A stretch of 64,000 nt of DNA from contig NC_132881.1 in assembly GCF_030463535.1 (NCBI RefSeq), positions 2,111,345 to 2,175,344 on the forward strand, read 5' to 3'. Position numbers and translations under genes: made by a program. Numbering within the stretch: the first letter of the stretch is position 1; the number at the start of each line of letters is the position of its first letter. Origin of the DNA: Salminus brasiliensis. Lineage: Eukaryota; Chordata; Actinopteri; Characiformes; Bryconidae. A model generated the notes under the pieces. The model did not search any database. It was given only the letters and a program-made list of their open reading frames with translations, and was not told where the DNA came from. Positions 1-25,600 of the stretch are shown in pieces.

Positions 1-739
<739 letters not shown>

Positions 740-2816
740 TATTATTTTTTTGTTGTTGTTGTAGTCATGGTGACATCTGTTGCCATTCACCACCATTGTA
801 AATAAACCAGAGTATTTCACACCAAACCCACCTTAATGAGAGTTCCCATCTCAACCTCTGAATTATGCAGAAACATTAAAAAAATAATTTAATCTCCTCT
901 TAAAAACGTTTACACGTTATTTATATTTGTAACATATCACATTATTTTTGCATGATGTGAATTTGAGTATAATAAATTCAGCAAAAGTGTAGCGATGACG
1001 AGTAAAGGCACGATAAAAACATGTAACAGTAATACAGACTTTGTTTACTTTGATTAAACAGACACTACATGAGGGTTTTCTCATAAGAAATAATAATACA
1101 CAACTATGTACTAATACATATAATACATGATAAACTGATGAGAAACTGCAGCTTTCCCCAGTTCAGTTCAGTTCAGTTCCACACAGCACTGTTCACTTGG
1201 AAACCCATCAAAGATCCAGCCCAAAGCTTAACAGCTGTAATGTCAGGTTGCCAGATTTTGATAAGTCACCCCCTTGTGAATGCTGAGTACAAAACAGACG
1301 GCGCTCAAACACCTGTTAAAATGACACTTACGTAATAATAATAACACAGTAACGCCTTTAAGGCCTTTATGTAACATAAAGCATATATGAGTGTAAATGT
1401 GAGCAGTGGACCTGAACATTAATTTCAGCCTCAGAGAAAAAGCGCACTGAAGTTCATTCAAATTAGTATATAAACATACACACCTATATATGAATAAATA
1501 TAATTTACATACAATATTAATAAAACATACATCAACACAGTTCAGTCCTTCAGTCTGATTACTTTTTCAGGTGATATGTTTTTTGAATGTGTTTTTTATT
1601 AATGATGAGTGAATTCAATGCAGCACTTTTCAGTGGAAGAGAAGCCTTTTCTTGCAGTCGGTATAGGGAATGAACACCAATGGAAAGCCTCATCTAATCT
1701 GCAGGAAAACCCTTTTCTTATGCATACAATTGTATTCATTTCATATTATTTTTTGGTTCGTTTTATTTAATTATTTTAAATAACTTTTACCTGAAAGGCA
1801 GTAAGGGTTAAAGTGGGTTGGATGGGAGGAGTTCTAAGTTCATTAAAAATGAAGAAACTACAGCAAACGATTTCATAAAACTGTTTTGGAGGGTTGTGAT
1901 GTTGATGGAATCGAACATATGCTATCCTTAGTCCTGTGACAAGCAGGCCGTTAGAGCTGTGAAGCTGTCTACATGTTTGCGTCTGAGAAAGAAGGGAAAG
2001 GTAAATGTACTCATTTACCTACAATTTCACAGCTCTAGACCGGCCCTACGGTCTAACTGCTGCTCAACAAGTGTGAGGAGATCTTAAGTTCAAGTCCCAG
2101 CAAGATCTCAGCGCTCCACTGTCAAAAGCCTTCCGAGTCTGGGGACGTCTTGTGATACGGGGTGCTCTACCCTTCACATGGGAATAAACAGTAAACCAAC
2201 TGAGGGGGCGGAGCCTCAGACTAATACACAGTATTTAACACGTTTCAGCTGCAGCTCATTTAATAATGTTTTTGAGGCTCAACTCAATATGGACTGTTGA
2301 TCAAACTGAGATGCAGAAAATGCAAGCTAGGAGAACTTTAGACTAAACAGAGTTAACTCAAAAACACTATAATCAGTTATTGCATCACTGTTGGCCTGAC
2401 TTTTGACTGAATTTGTGCTCATTAAAAAAACCTTCTTTGTCCTACTCTCTTTCCCTCTCTCTCTCCCTCTTTCTCATCCTACCTCTTAAGGTCTTTGTGG
2501 GGAAAAAGGTGAAGGACTGAAGTATTGAATTTCCTTCACATCAGGGGCGCAACACAACCGTTTCAGCTTCTAAAAATACAAGCATTTTTAAAAGTGTGTC
2601 AGCCTTCAGAGACTCCCAATAAGGACGTTTCTACCTGCATAAAATGTATTACATCAGTACAATTACTGCCAAAAGAAAGGCAACAACTGTGCTGATGTAA
2701 TGCTTTATTGTATTCATGTGGAAATGATGCGCACATGTAACACACAGCTTTAACAGTGTATACACCCAGGACAACACGGATATGGGAACTGTGTGTGAAC
2801 CAATATCTTTTCTCTT

Positions 2817-2911
2817 ACTTTTCTCTTCATATCTGCTGAAGCTGAAGCACAAATGTTTGGGTGAAAAGTGAAATTGGGGCCAAATCTCCCTGGATTAGTG
2901 TTAGAAATGTT
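2817..2911 (+). repeat. Direct repeat, copy 1 of 2
   Basis: Begins 'acttttctcttcatatctgc' and contains 'tggattagtgttagaaat'. The same order of motifs recurs at 3547-3640, 730 bp away, with many substitutions. The two copies flank the decayed Tc1 remnant. Confidence 0.7.
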
Positions 2912-3061
2912 TAGGCTGTAGCCATAATGAATCTGGTGTCTTATAAAAGCAGTAAAATTACTGAAATGCAAATACAGTGTTTAATATATGAATATTTTCC
3001 CTTTTATAAACTGAATTATCAATATTTTTTATATTTATTTTTATTATTATCATCAAATTTA

Positions 3062-3410
3062 AAATTAATTTACACAAAAAAAATTATTCAGATTTATACA
3101 TGTGCCATATTCCTTCCATTTCTTAATGATGGATTTAACTGAACTCCAAGGGACATTTTTTCTGTATCCATCCCAATAAGCTTTTCTCTGAGTGGTGTGG
3201 AGAGATCTTTTGCCAGCAATACTGATTAACCAGGGACTAGAGCTTTCAGACAGGTGCATTTATACTACACTCACTTGAGACACATTCACTGAATTCTCCA
3301 TTATGGAGAATTCCATAATGGAATCATTATCCACACTGACAATGATTCCATTCACTAAAGCAATAATAGGGTTAAACATCCAAGGGGTGGATACTTTTTT
3401 ATAGGCAATG
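3062..3410 (-). mobile_element. Decayed Tc1-like element, 5' end only
   Basis: The right edge (about 3370-3410) reads, on the minus strand, 'cattgcctataaaaaagtat' followed by 'ccaccccttggatg'. This is the terminal repeat of a common fish Tc1 family, and a TA follows at 3411-3412. Internally only the start of the transposase remains. The family differs from the copy at 1-739. Confidence 0.75.
3065..3259 (-). pseudogene. Tc1 transposase N-terminal remnant
   Basis: The minus-strand translation contains 'SVKSIIKKWKEYGT', the second helix-turn-helix region of the Tc1 DNA-binding domain. The following 'LPRTGRP'-like linker is lost and replaced by AT-rich sequence. The reading frame before it is scrambled, and no catalytic domain follows. 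It is a dead fragment. Confidence 0.8.
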
Positions 3411-3546
3411 TATTTTAGTGAGAAAACCCAAGCAAATTATCAGCCAAGATCTACAGCTGAGGTGAGTTCCTATTCATCTACACTGTTTTACACTAGACAG
3501 TGTCAAATAACCAGGGATGCACAGATACTGTGGGCCAGTTTCTGTT

Positions 3547-3640
3547 ACTTTTCTCTTCATATCTGCTGATGCTGACACACAAACATCTATAAAATACAGA
3601 AATTGTGGCAACATTAACCTGGATTAGTGTTAGAAATCTA
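3547..3640 (+). repeat. Direct repeat, copy 2 of 2
   Basis: Partner of the segment at 2817-2911, with the same motif order. It begins shortly after 'agggatgcacagatac' (3524-3539), which looks like the terminus of a hAT-type fish element. Both copies may therefore be internal parts of such an element. Confidence 0.65.
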
Positions 3641-4067
3641 AAATTTGAATCTTTAGACTAAACGACTAAAATGCAGATATTATAGTGAGGACACTCGAGA
3701 TATAATTCATATTTATCTACATCATATTAGACTAGGAAGCTGACATATCTGACAAATTTAAAGTGATAAGTTCTACTGAAGCCAAAGAGAGACTTCCTAG
3801 GTTTTCACAGTCGTCTATCCTACAGTGTGTAAAATAAAGCCTCAAAATCAGCAAATTAAGACAACAAACACAGAAAACCTTGTTTTGTCGTCAATTTTGC
3901 AGAAACCTTGAATTCAGAAATAGCTCCAGGACAAACACTATACCCCTGTGTGTGTACACATGTTCACATGCATGCTCTCATTTCATGAGCGGCCAGTGTG
4001 TGTACACCGTGTACCTGCCTGTCTTTCAACTTCTCTGTCTTTGCTTTTTTACACTCTCTCTCTTTGT

Positions 4068-4088
4068 CCTTTTCTCTCTCTCTCTCTC
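4068..4088 (+). repeat. (CT)n microsatellite touching the tc2n stop codon
   Basis: A CT run ends right at the TGA of tc2n (stop at 4089-4091). In the mRNA the stop codon is therefore followed at once by a GA repeat that begins the 3' UTR. Confidence 0.9.
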
Positions 4089-18053
<13,965 letters not shown>

Positions 18054-18240
18054 GTTTTCCTCCAATAATCCGCGTCTGCTTGTTTCTCAGCTGAACCTGG
18101 GGGTCTCTCCACAGCTCATCCTGTCTGCTTGCTCCGGCGGTCCTACTGAGAAACTTCCCCTCACAGTGAAGACCTGCCTACAGCCCGAGGGTGGCGCTGC
18201 AACGTGTCACGTGACGTAGATTTGCATCTCATTTGCATTC
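18054..18240 (-). promoter_or_regulatory. Candidate tc2n 5' UTR and promoter
   Basis: GC-richer sequence directly upstream of the tc2n ATG. It carries a palindromic E-box 'gtcacgtgac' (18206-18215) that runs into a CRE-like 'tgacgt', and an octamer-like 'atttgcat' (18220-18227). No TATA box is evident. Placement next to the start codon supports promoter function, but no transcription start can be read from sequence. Confidence 0.4.
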
Positions 18241-18471
18241 GCGTTTGCCTTGAAAGATTCATTCATCATTTTCACACATTTTTAAATATATATTTTTAAT
18301 GCTTTCGTATATAAAACAATACTAGCTTATGAAATGCTCGCTTCTAAAGGTACAGTATACTTATATACTGAATACACAACTATTTACCATTTGTGCCACC
18401 TATCAATCCGTACTAGGGTCCGAGGGTTTCTGCACATGCGCACAGCGCTTCTTCTGTAGCATAAAGATGGT

Positions 18472-19320
18472 GATGGATATAGATGGAAAAGGTGGGTACA
18501 GATGGGTGAGAGAGGGTATTGATGGGGATTGTTATAGATGATGATGGGTATAGATGGATATAGATGGAAAAGGTGGGTACAGATGGGTGTGAGAGGGTAT
18601 TGATGGGTATGGTTATAGATGATGATGGGTATAGATGGATATAGATGGAAAGGGATGGGTACAGATGGGTGTGAGAGGGTATTGATGGGGATGGTTATAG
18701 ATGGTGATGGGTATAGATGGATATAGATGGAAAAGGTGGGTACAGATGGGTGTGAGAGGGTATTGATGGGGATTGTTATAGATGGTGATGGGTATAGATG
18801 GATATAGATGGAAAAGGTGGGTACAGATGGGTGTGAGAGGGTATTGATGGGGATGGTTATAGATGGTGATGGGTATAGATGGATATAGATGGAAAGGGAT
18901 GGGTACAGATGGGTGTGAGAGGGTATTGATGGGGATGGGTATAGATGATGATGGGTATAGATGGATATAGATGGAAAGGGATGGGTACAGATGGGTGTGA
19001 GAGGGTATTGATGGGGATGGGTATAGATGATGATGGGTATAGATGGATATAGATGGAAAAGGTGGGTACAGATGGGTGAGAGAGGGTATTGATGGGTATG
19101 GTTATAGATGATGATGGGTATAGATGGATATAGATGGAAAAGGTGGGTACAGATGGGTGAGAGAGGGTATTGATGGGGATGGTTATAGATGATGATGGGT
19201 ATAGATGGATATAGATGGAAAAGGTGGGTACAGATGGGTGAGAGAGGGTATTGATGGGGATTGATTGGTATGGATGGTTATAGATGGATACAGCTGGAAA
19301 AGCATGGGTACAGATGGGTG
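18472..19320 (+). repeat. Minisatellite, ~10 copies of an 81-82 bp unit
   Basis: The anchor word 'ggaaaaggtgggtacag' (or 'ggaaagggatgggtacag') recurs at about 18485, 18566, 18647, 18729 and 18810, and onward, a step of 81-82 bp. Within the unit are shorter 'atagatgg(gt)' words, so the array has a second, shorter period. Copies differ by a few substitutions and single-base indels. It lies about 420 bp upstream of the tc2n start codon. Confidence 0.95.
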
Positions 19321-19624
19321 TCATTTTGTGATAATGTCATTTGGGCTATCAAATGATCACTATCAGTACCTATACATTTATTTTACTATACTATATATTT
19401 TTTGACATCAGAATATCAGTAAATATAGACTTATTTAGGAAGCTATACCTATAAACATGTGCTTCGGTAGCCCTATTGCTATCACTGTGACCAGAGCAGT
19501 TTAGGGCCTCAGGGCCTCCAGGGAACCCCTAACAACATCTACATCTATTAGTTACATCTACTGTACCATGTTGTTTCGGCTGAAGTATTTTACACACTAA
19601 CTTTATCTTTTTTTTACTTTAGCC

Positions 19625-19740
19625 ATGTGGTTTTTGTAGCATAGTGGGTAACACCGTCCTTCCAGTGGCAAGGTAGGGTTTGATTCCCAGGCTGGACAAG
19701 CACCCCACAGGAGTCCTTGTGCAAGACTGCTAAAGGTAGA
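19625..19740 (+). mobile_element. tRNA-derived SINE head, truncated
   Basis: A-box-like 'gtagcatagtgggtaacacc' followed 30 bases later by the B-box-like 'gggtttgattccc' (19676-19688), then 'gcaccccacaggagtccttg'. Same family as 28110-28330, which carries it in the opposite orientation. Confidence 0.7.
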
Positions 19741-19849
19741 TTTTGTAAACTGATTCACATGTATTTTCAAGAGCTTCAGCCATAAAGTGTAAATGTAGAT
19801 TACCTGCAGTGTGACGAAATGACACGACACATATTCTCAGGTCATCACG

Positions 19850-20546
19850 TTCATCTTTATTGGACTGACCAGGCTCTCTTGTTACACTGACATATAAAAA
19901 AAGGCAGAGAAGAGAAATGACTTAGGGGACAGATGCCTGCTGGACTGGAGGCTTTAAGGGTTCAGGTATAAAACTACTGTAATGCTTCAAGATGGAATAC
20001 AAGCACTGGAAGACTGGAAAGTACTGGCTCTGGTTGGAAAGTTAAAAACTGTGGACTTTTTTTTCATATAAGTTGGTTTTCACAGTTGACTGGAGGAAAG
20101 AACCGGAGGTGGTGTAACGTTGAGAAAAGCCTCTTTAAGAATGAGGAAACTGAGCTTGAACCATTTCATTTCCCGTAGAGGAAACGCAAACACGAACTCA
20201 AACAGGAACAAAGAAAAACGACATAAATATCCTTCTGAGTGGATGTAGGTAGGTAAATGTAGGGGGTGCAGGGGTTGCAGAAGGCAGCTTGTATATTAAA
20301 AGTCCACTGTGAAGAGGCACAGATGGTGAGAGGCACTATTTGGTGCAACACATCAGTCCAGACTTAATATGAGGAGGAGGGTGACGAAAAAACAAAACAA
20401 ATAAGGAAAAAAGCAGTGTAAAATACATTCCAGAACAGATATGAATAAACGCAGCTGCCTGATGGGTAATGCAGTAACAGAAAGTCCATGATGGAGGTAA
20501 GGGGCACGGAAAGGTGACACGTGTCAGAGTTGTTTGTAGGTGGGCT
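19850..20546 (-). other. fbln5: fbln5 3' UTR
   Basis: Non-coding sequence that follows the fbln5 stop. A poly(A) signal AATAAA (plus-strand 'tttatt', 19856-19861) lies about 690 bases downstream of the stop, close to where other signals of the gene fade. The end is inferred. Confidence 0.5.
19856..19861 (-). terminator. Candidate fbln5 polyadenylation signal
   Basis: AATAAA on the minus strand ('cagtccaataaagatgaac'), at a sensible distance from the stop codon. Not proven. Confidence 0.5.
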
Positions 20547-20708
20547 TCAGAAGGGGTGCTCGGAGACGAATATCGTGAGGCGAATGATGGAACTGCCGCG
20601 GAAGTTGATGACGTTGTTGACGGTGACCATTTCCAGGTCCAGGACAACCGTCTTTGGTCCTCTGATCGGCCGAGCCAGGACCAGCGTAGCGCTAACGTTG
20701 CTGGTTTG
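20547..20708 (-). CDS. fbln5: fbln5 coding exon 11 (last)
   Basis: 53 codons plus TGA: '[19 protein letters not shown]', '[20 protein letters not shown]' and 'EHPF'. This is the end of the fibulin C-terminal module; the family characteristically ends in a YPF/HPF-like tail. Confidence 0.96.
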   Translation of the reverse strand, partial: QTSNVSATLVLARPIRGPKTVVLDLEMVTVNNVINFRGSSIIRLTIFVSEHPF

Positions 20709-22464
20709 CTGTGAAAGGAAGAACAGCAAGCGTTAAATACCAAGCTTACATTCTTTTGCTGTGATTTTGACTTTTTAAAACCAATTTTCTCCCCAATTTA
20801 GTCATTTTTAAACCCCACACACTATCCAGGACTGCCCTGGTATCACACAGTGCTACCAGCGCCTCTGACACACGTGAAGAAGCTCTACCACATCTTCTCA
20901 AACTGCTGCTACAAGCATGGACAATGCTAACTGCTACATGAGCTAACAGACACCCGTGCTGCCTAGCATTACCCATGCTGATTGATGGGGAAGACCCTAC
21001 CCACCCAGAAAGAGAAAAGACATTACACTCTTTGGGACTCTTGAACACGGATGGCTGTGGCATCAACCATGTTTTTGTTACTGTGGCTTTAGGACTGATA
21101 TATGCAAATTATGTCTGTTTCTATTGGATGCCCTGAATTCAGTGTCACTGAAAAAGCAGTTCAGGGCCTCAGATTCGTTAAATTCTTTGAATAGACTAAG
21201 ACATTGACACTACGCTTCGCCATCAGCACCCGGAACCTGAGAGAGCACAATTGACCGTACTCTCTCTAGGTGGGTAGATGGCACTCTTCCCGTCTGTTGG
21301 TTGATGGTTGGCTGCCTAATGATGCTGCATTGGCGGCAGTTCAGAGTACCAGAGGAGGCATGTGCTTGTCCTCAGTCTCCTAGTGCCAGGTGCATTGCAA
21401 GTGATGGGGGGGGGGGGGGGGGTGTTGTCCTAGTGAGCGGGTGGGTTAATTGGTTTAGCTAAATTGGGGTTCAGTCAGAAACCCCCGTTAAACCTTCAAC
21501 CTACAATAAACATATTATGCAAATGCAAATGCCTTCAATTTGAAATGCATCTTTGTGCCCATATTTGAATATTATTGCAGAAAAAAATTATAATAAATAA
21601 TAATAATAATAATAATAAATAATAATCAGATTTTCCATTATATACTCCCTTTAATTTTCTTTTCAGTCCTGTATTTAGTTATCATATGAAGTTTTGTTTG
21701 GATGCTGATGTTCTTTTACTCCCCAGAGCAAAGCCAGACAAGCAAAATCCGGAAGGCAAACTGGGATGGCGAGCTTCCCACATATTCCTGTGCTTATAGC
21801 TCCATCTTCTGGCCATACTTTGCAAACACCCAGAATGCTAAATGGGATGTATGCTTTAAAGAGTGGCATGGTTCACTTTACACCATATATACTACCGGTC
21901 AAAGCTATGGGAACACCCTGCCGAGAAGAGCTTTAGTATTAAAAACCTCAGCGAAGCTGAGCTCTAAAGCTTTAGGCAGATTTATCTGCAGCCCTCAGAT
22001 GAATGTTCAAAGTCTCTTCCTTGGTATGAGGAACAGCTTTTATCTGCAGATGAATCGGACAGTTTTCTTCTCCAAACATCTGTTAAAAGCACAGACTGGA
22101 TGTGGTTGAAAGGTGTAATTTAATGTTACTGTAAAGAAAACAGGCATGTCGAAAAGCAGGGAGTGTTGGAGGCAGAGAATTGAGAGTAGTCTGAAATTCT
22201 ATGAATTCAGTCTACGAAAAGCTCCACTCACCCGCATGTAAAACTCACGCCCCTCGTTGCCAGACTTGATCTGAAAGATGTAAAAGGCTCCTGGGTAGCG
22301 GGTGGTCGCCTGCATCTGGAAAATATCTGCAGGAACACTCCGACCAGAGGACATGTCCATGTGGCGATACAGAACAGTGAACGGCCTGTCTCTACAGGCA
22401 GGGTTCTCCGCAGAACACACGCACTGACTGAGAGAGATAACGAGAGACAGACAGACAGACAGAC

Positions 22465-22497
<33 letters not shown>

Positions 22498-22584
22498 TTG
22501 ACATAAATAATACTTTGCCTAAGATTAAGGTGACATCAATACATTTACAATTAAAGTGCCCCTACAGAATAATAATGACATATA

Positions 22585-22652
<68 letters not shown>

Positions 22653-25600
22653 TATATACTTCTACAGGCACACTACACTGTCCTACACATTAATTTCACG
22701 TTGGATTTTTAATTTATATATATCACATCACAATATTGTATGTTTTTTCCAATATTGAAGCCACCAATAATGTATAAATTCTACATAACATACCGCAACA
22801 TTTACTGTAATGGGGAGAATATTAACATATGTAAATGTTTGTATTTGAATGTAAATACAGCATCAATCCACAGACTTCCCAATTTGTGATACATTATTTG
22901 AGGCAGTTTAATTGATTCATGTATTTAATGTATTATTAAATGTGTTTATCAAAGATCTGCTTTTTAAAGAAGTGTATAATTTACCATAAATCACATGACA
23001 CAGCATTACATGTCATATCACAATAGTTATCCAATCAGAAATCACTGCCTTAATAATTCTTGCCCCAAAATAATTACTAATTATCTGTTTCTTGTCAAAA
23101 TGTTTGCCTCAAGATTTGGTCACATTGTTCCAAATGTAACGTTTTCTGGATGCTGGTAATATTCAAACTTTTCTTTTCTGTAATTTCAGGATCATCTACA
23201 GCTCTGCATATTATAAAGGAGATCTTTCTCAGACTTACTTACTTGTCACTGAGCTCTACATAGGGCGGATGACATGTGAGGGGGTCCAGGCATGTGTACC
23301 CTCCCTGGAAATTGAAACACACTTGTGCTGTTGTACACGTGTTGTTACCAGACTCACATTCATTGAGGTCTTTGAAATCAAACACACAACAGTGAGTTAG
23401 GGGTCAGGATGATCAACATTCGCATCATCATCATCACTAGTAACAGCTACAGGCAGAAGAAACACATTAACAAGTTATAACATGTTTATAAGACAGTGCT
23501 GTTTAGTACAGAATAAACACATGCAGTAATACTGTACATGCATATCAGCTCCCATACATTCTAAAACTTTTTGACAATAAAACAAAAAACAGTAAAAAAT
23601 AAAACAAGCTGTACAAGCTGTACAGGTTTGGTTTGGTGGTAAGAAGGCGTACTACCTTCACAGGTCCTGCCATCCTCAAAAACGTAGTAGCCAGGTGGAC
23701 AGGCACATGAGTACGACCCCGGAGTGTTTAAACATGTGTGCTGACACAGGAAGTCTGAGAAGCTGCACTCATCCAGGTCTGAAAGGAGAGTGGAGAGAAA
23801 TCTCAAAAACAAATGTTGCATGGAAACACAGTCAGGTGTCGTATGTTTTCTATTTGTAAGTATCAATGTGTATTAATAATAATACAGTATATCATATATT
23901 ATTATGTAGTATAATAATAATAATAATATTAATAATATGCCACGTTTGTATTATATACATGTACATACATTTCTACTGTAATGATATGTCCTATATGTAC
24001 TATATATATATATATATGTCCAATACATTCAAAAGTTTGTGGACACCCCTTCTAATGAATGCATTCGGCTACTTTAAGCTGCACTTATTGCTGACACAGA
24101 TGTGCAAATGCACACACACACAGCTTATCTAGTCCCTGTACAAAAGTACTGTCAACAGAATAGGAAAGAATAGGACAGTGCTAGAAGGGTATTAAGCCCC
24201 CCAGCATTGAGTTGTGGAGAAGTGGAACGGTGTTCTCTAGGATGATGGATGGAGCTGCATCCAATACTTTTGGGGTGAGTTCTACAAATCAAATGCAATC
24301 AAATCCTCACAGCAATATGAGGAGATACAAAAATCTAGTAGAAAGCCTTCTTCCCTGGACAATAGAGACAACAGCAGGATCAACTCTTTTTTTAATAGTC
24401 TTAATTTTAGAAAAAAACAATGCATATGAAGGTGTCCCAATACTTTCGTCCATATAATGTATGTATGAATCTCTATTCTTGTATTTTTTTAGTTTTTACA
24501 TGCTGGCTGCATCCTTTAGTTCTTTAAACTTTGGATTTCCCATTCCTCATCAGTCGTTTTCTGCTGATCCGTTCTCCTGGAACCCATATCTCTGTTTTCT
24601 ACATTGGTAAATCAGGGGTATTATATAGAGCACCGGTGGGGTGTAAGACTATGCACTGGATCTAAGGCAGAACATATAGTGCACTATATAGTGTATATAG
24701 ACTGAGACTAGGGCCTATCTGTGCTCCTCTGTTCACCGTTGCAGGTCGTTCCATCGGCAGCGAGTTCGAAGCCTTCGTCACAGTTGCACAGGAAGGAGCC
24801 GTACGTGTTCAGACAGCCGTGAGTGCAGGGGTCAGTCTCACACTCATCTATGTCTGCAGAGAGAAAAAATGAGGCACTAATTTCACCAATCTCACTACAT
24901 CCATCAACATTTACACACCTGCAGGTGAGTCATTTTACACTGTTTTTAATTATTTACAGAATACTAGCCCATAAAATGTAGACATACAAAGAATCATAAT
25001 GTGTTGGCATGTCTGATCCAGCTTATCTTCTCAAGCATTTCATTACTATTGCAAAAGTGCAGCAGATTAAGCCCTATGTGGCCAGGATTCACTTTCACTT
25101 GGTTGCAATCTAGTTGTTTTTCTACTTTAAGACCAGTGATCATGTTACTCTTCTTGCTGAACAAGTGGACAAGCGAGCGAAAGACATTTTCACGACACAC
25201 ACAATATTTACTGCGATGCATATCAACGCTTACCAGTTTGACACTACAGATTTCTTATGATGGTGCCATTATCCAGTGCAGCCTATTATTCTGTCAACTC
25301 TGCCTGGCTGAACCAATGATATGCTGTGTGTTTGCATGTGTGTGTGTACAAAAGATTTACAAAAGGTTTTTCTTTTCCCTTAAGTTAAAAAAGTGTGTTT
25401 ATTCTATTGTCTTTTCCCTCAATTTTATTATTTTTTTTTTTTTTCATTTTAAAGTGTACTGATTTTATTCCTTTCACTTCCATGTACATATCCTATATCT
25501 CTAATATAGTAAAATGTATCCTGTTCTTTTTTCATGTAACCCTATAAAAAGTCCTGCTATCCAAACACTCCCATACTAAGTGCAGTGATTTTTAATGCAC

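Larger units (their letters stand above)
742..4088. other. Intergenic region downstream of tc2n
   Basis: I see no host gene here. The stretch is AT-rich and holds a decayed Tc1 copy (3062-3410) and a pair of related segments at 2817-2911 and 3547-3640. The 3' UTR of tc2n, which is read leftwards from 4088, must end somewhere in it, but I could not place a convincing AATAAA on the minus strand. Confidence 0.5.
18241..20546. other. Intergenic region tc2n-fbln5
   Basis: Holds the 81-bp minisatellite (18472-19320), a SINE head (19625-19740), and the fbln5 3' UTR (about 19850-20546). No other gene. Confidence 0.6.
20709..22231. other. fbln5 intron 10
   Basis: Holds two related repeats in opposite orientation (20779-21065 and 21213-21490), a 17-base poly-G (21406-21422) and an AAT-rich run (21590-21625). 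No gene. Confidence 0.6.
22428..23242. other. fbln5 intron 9
   Basis: A GACA/GA microsatellite (22446-22497) at the exon 10 acceptor and a long AT run (22590-22650). Otherwise AT-rich, with no gene. Confidence 0.6.

Noticed and set aside
1138-1461. Small frames on both strands at 1138-1335 and 1243-1461
   Set aside because: No family likeness, no splice context; AT-rich intergenic background.
18472-19320. Regular repeat resembling a CRISPR array
   Set aside because: The units are contiguous and similar along their whole length, with no unique spacers, and this is vertebrate DNA.
18857-19324. 155-codon minus-strand frame of tandem 27-residue repeats
   Set aside because: It is a translation of the 81-bp minisatellite. 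The open frame follows from a unit length divisible by three; there is no start context, domain or splice support.
22199-22231. Extension of fbln5 exon 10 to an in-frame stop ('[10 protein letters not shown]')
   Set aside because: A consensus donor 'cgg|gtgagt' precedes it, and the true last exon at 20547-20708 completes the family C-terminus.
25001-25462. 153-codon plus-strand frame
   Set aside because: Contains part of an intronic duplicated segment and ends in a T-rich tract giving poly-Phe; no family likeness.
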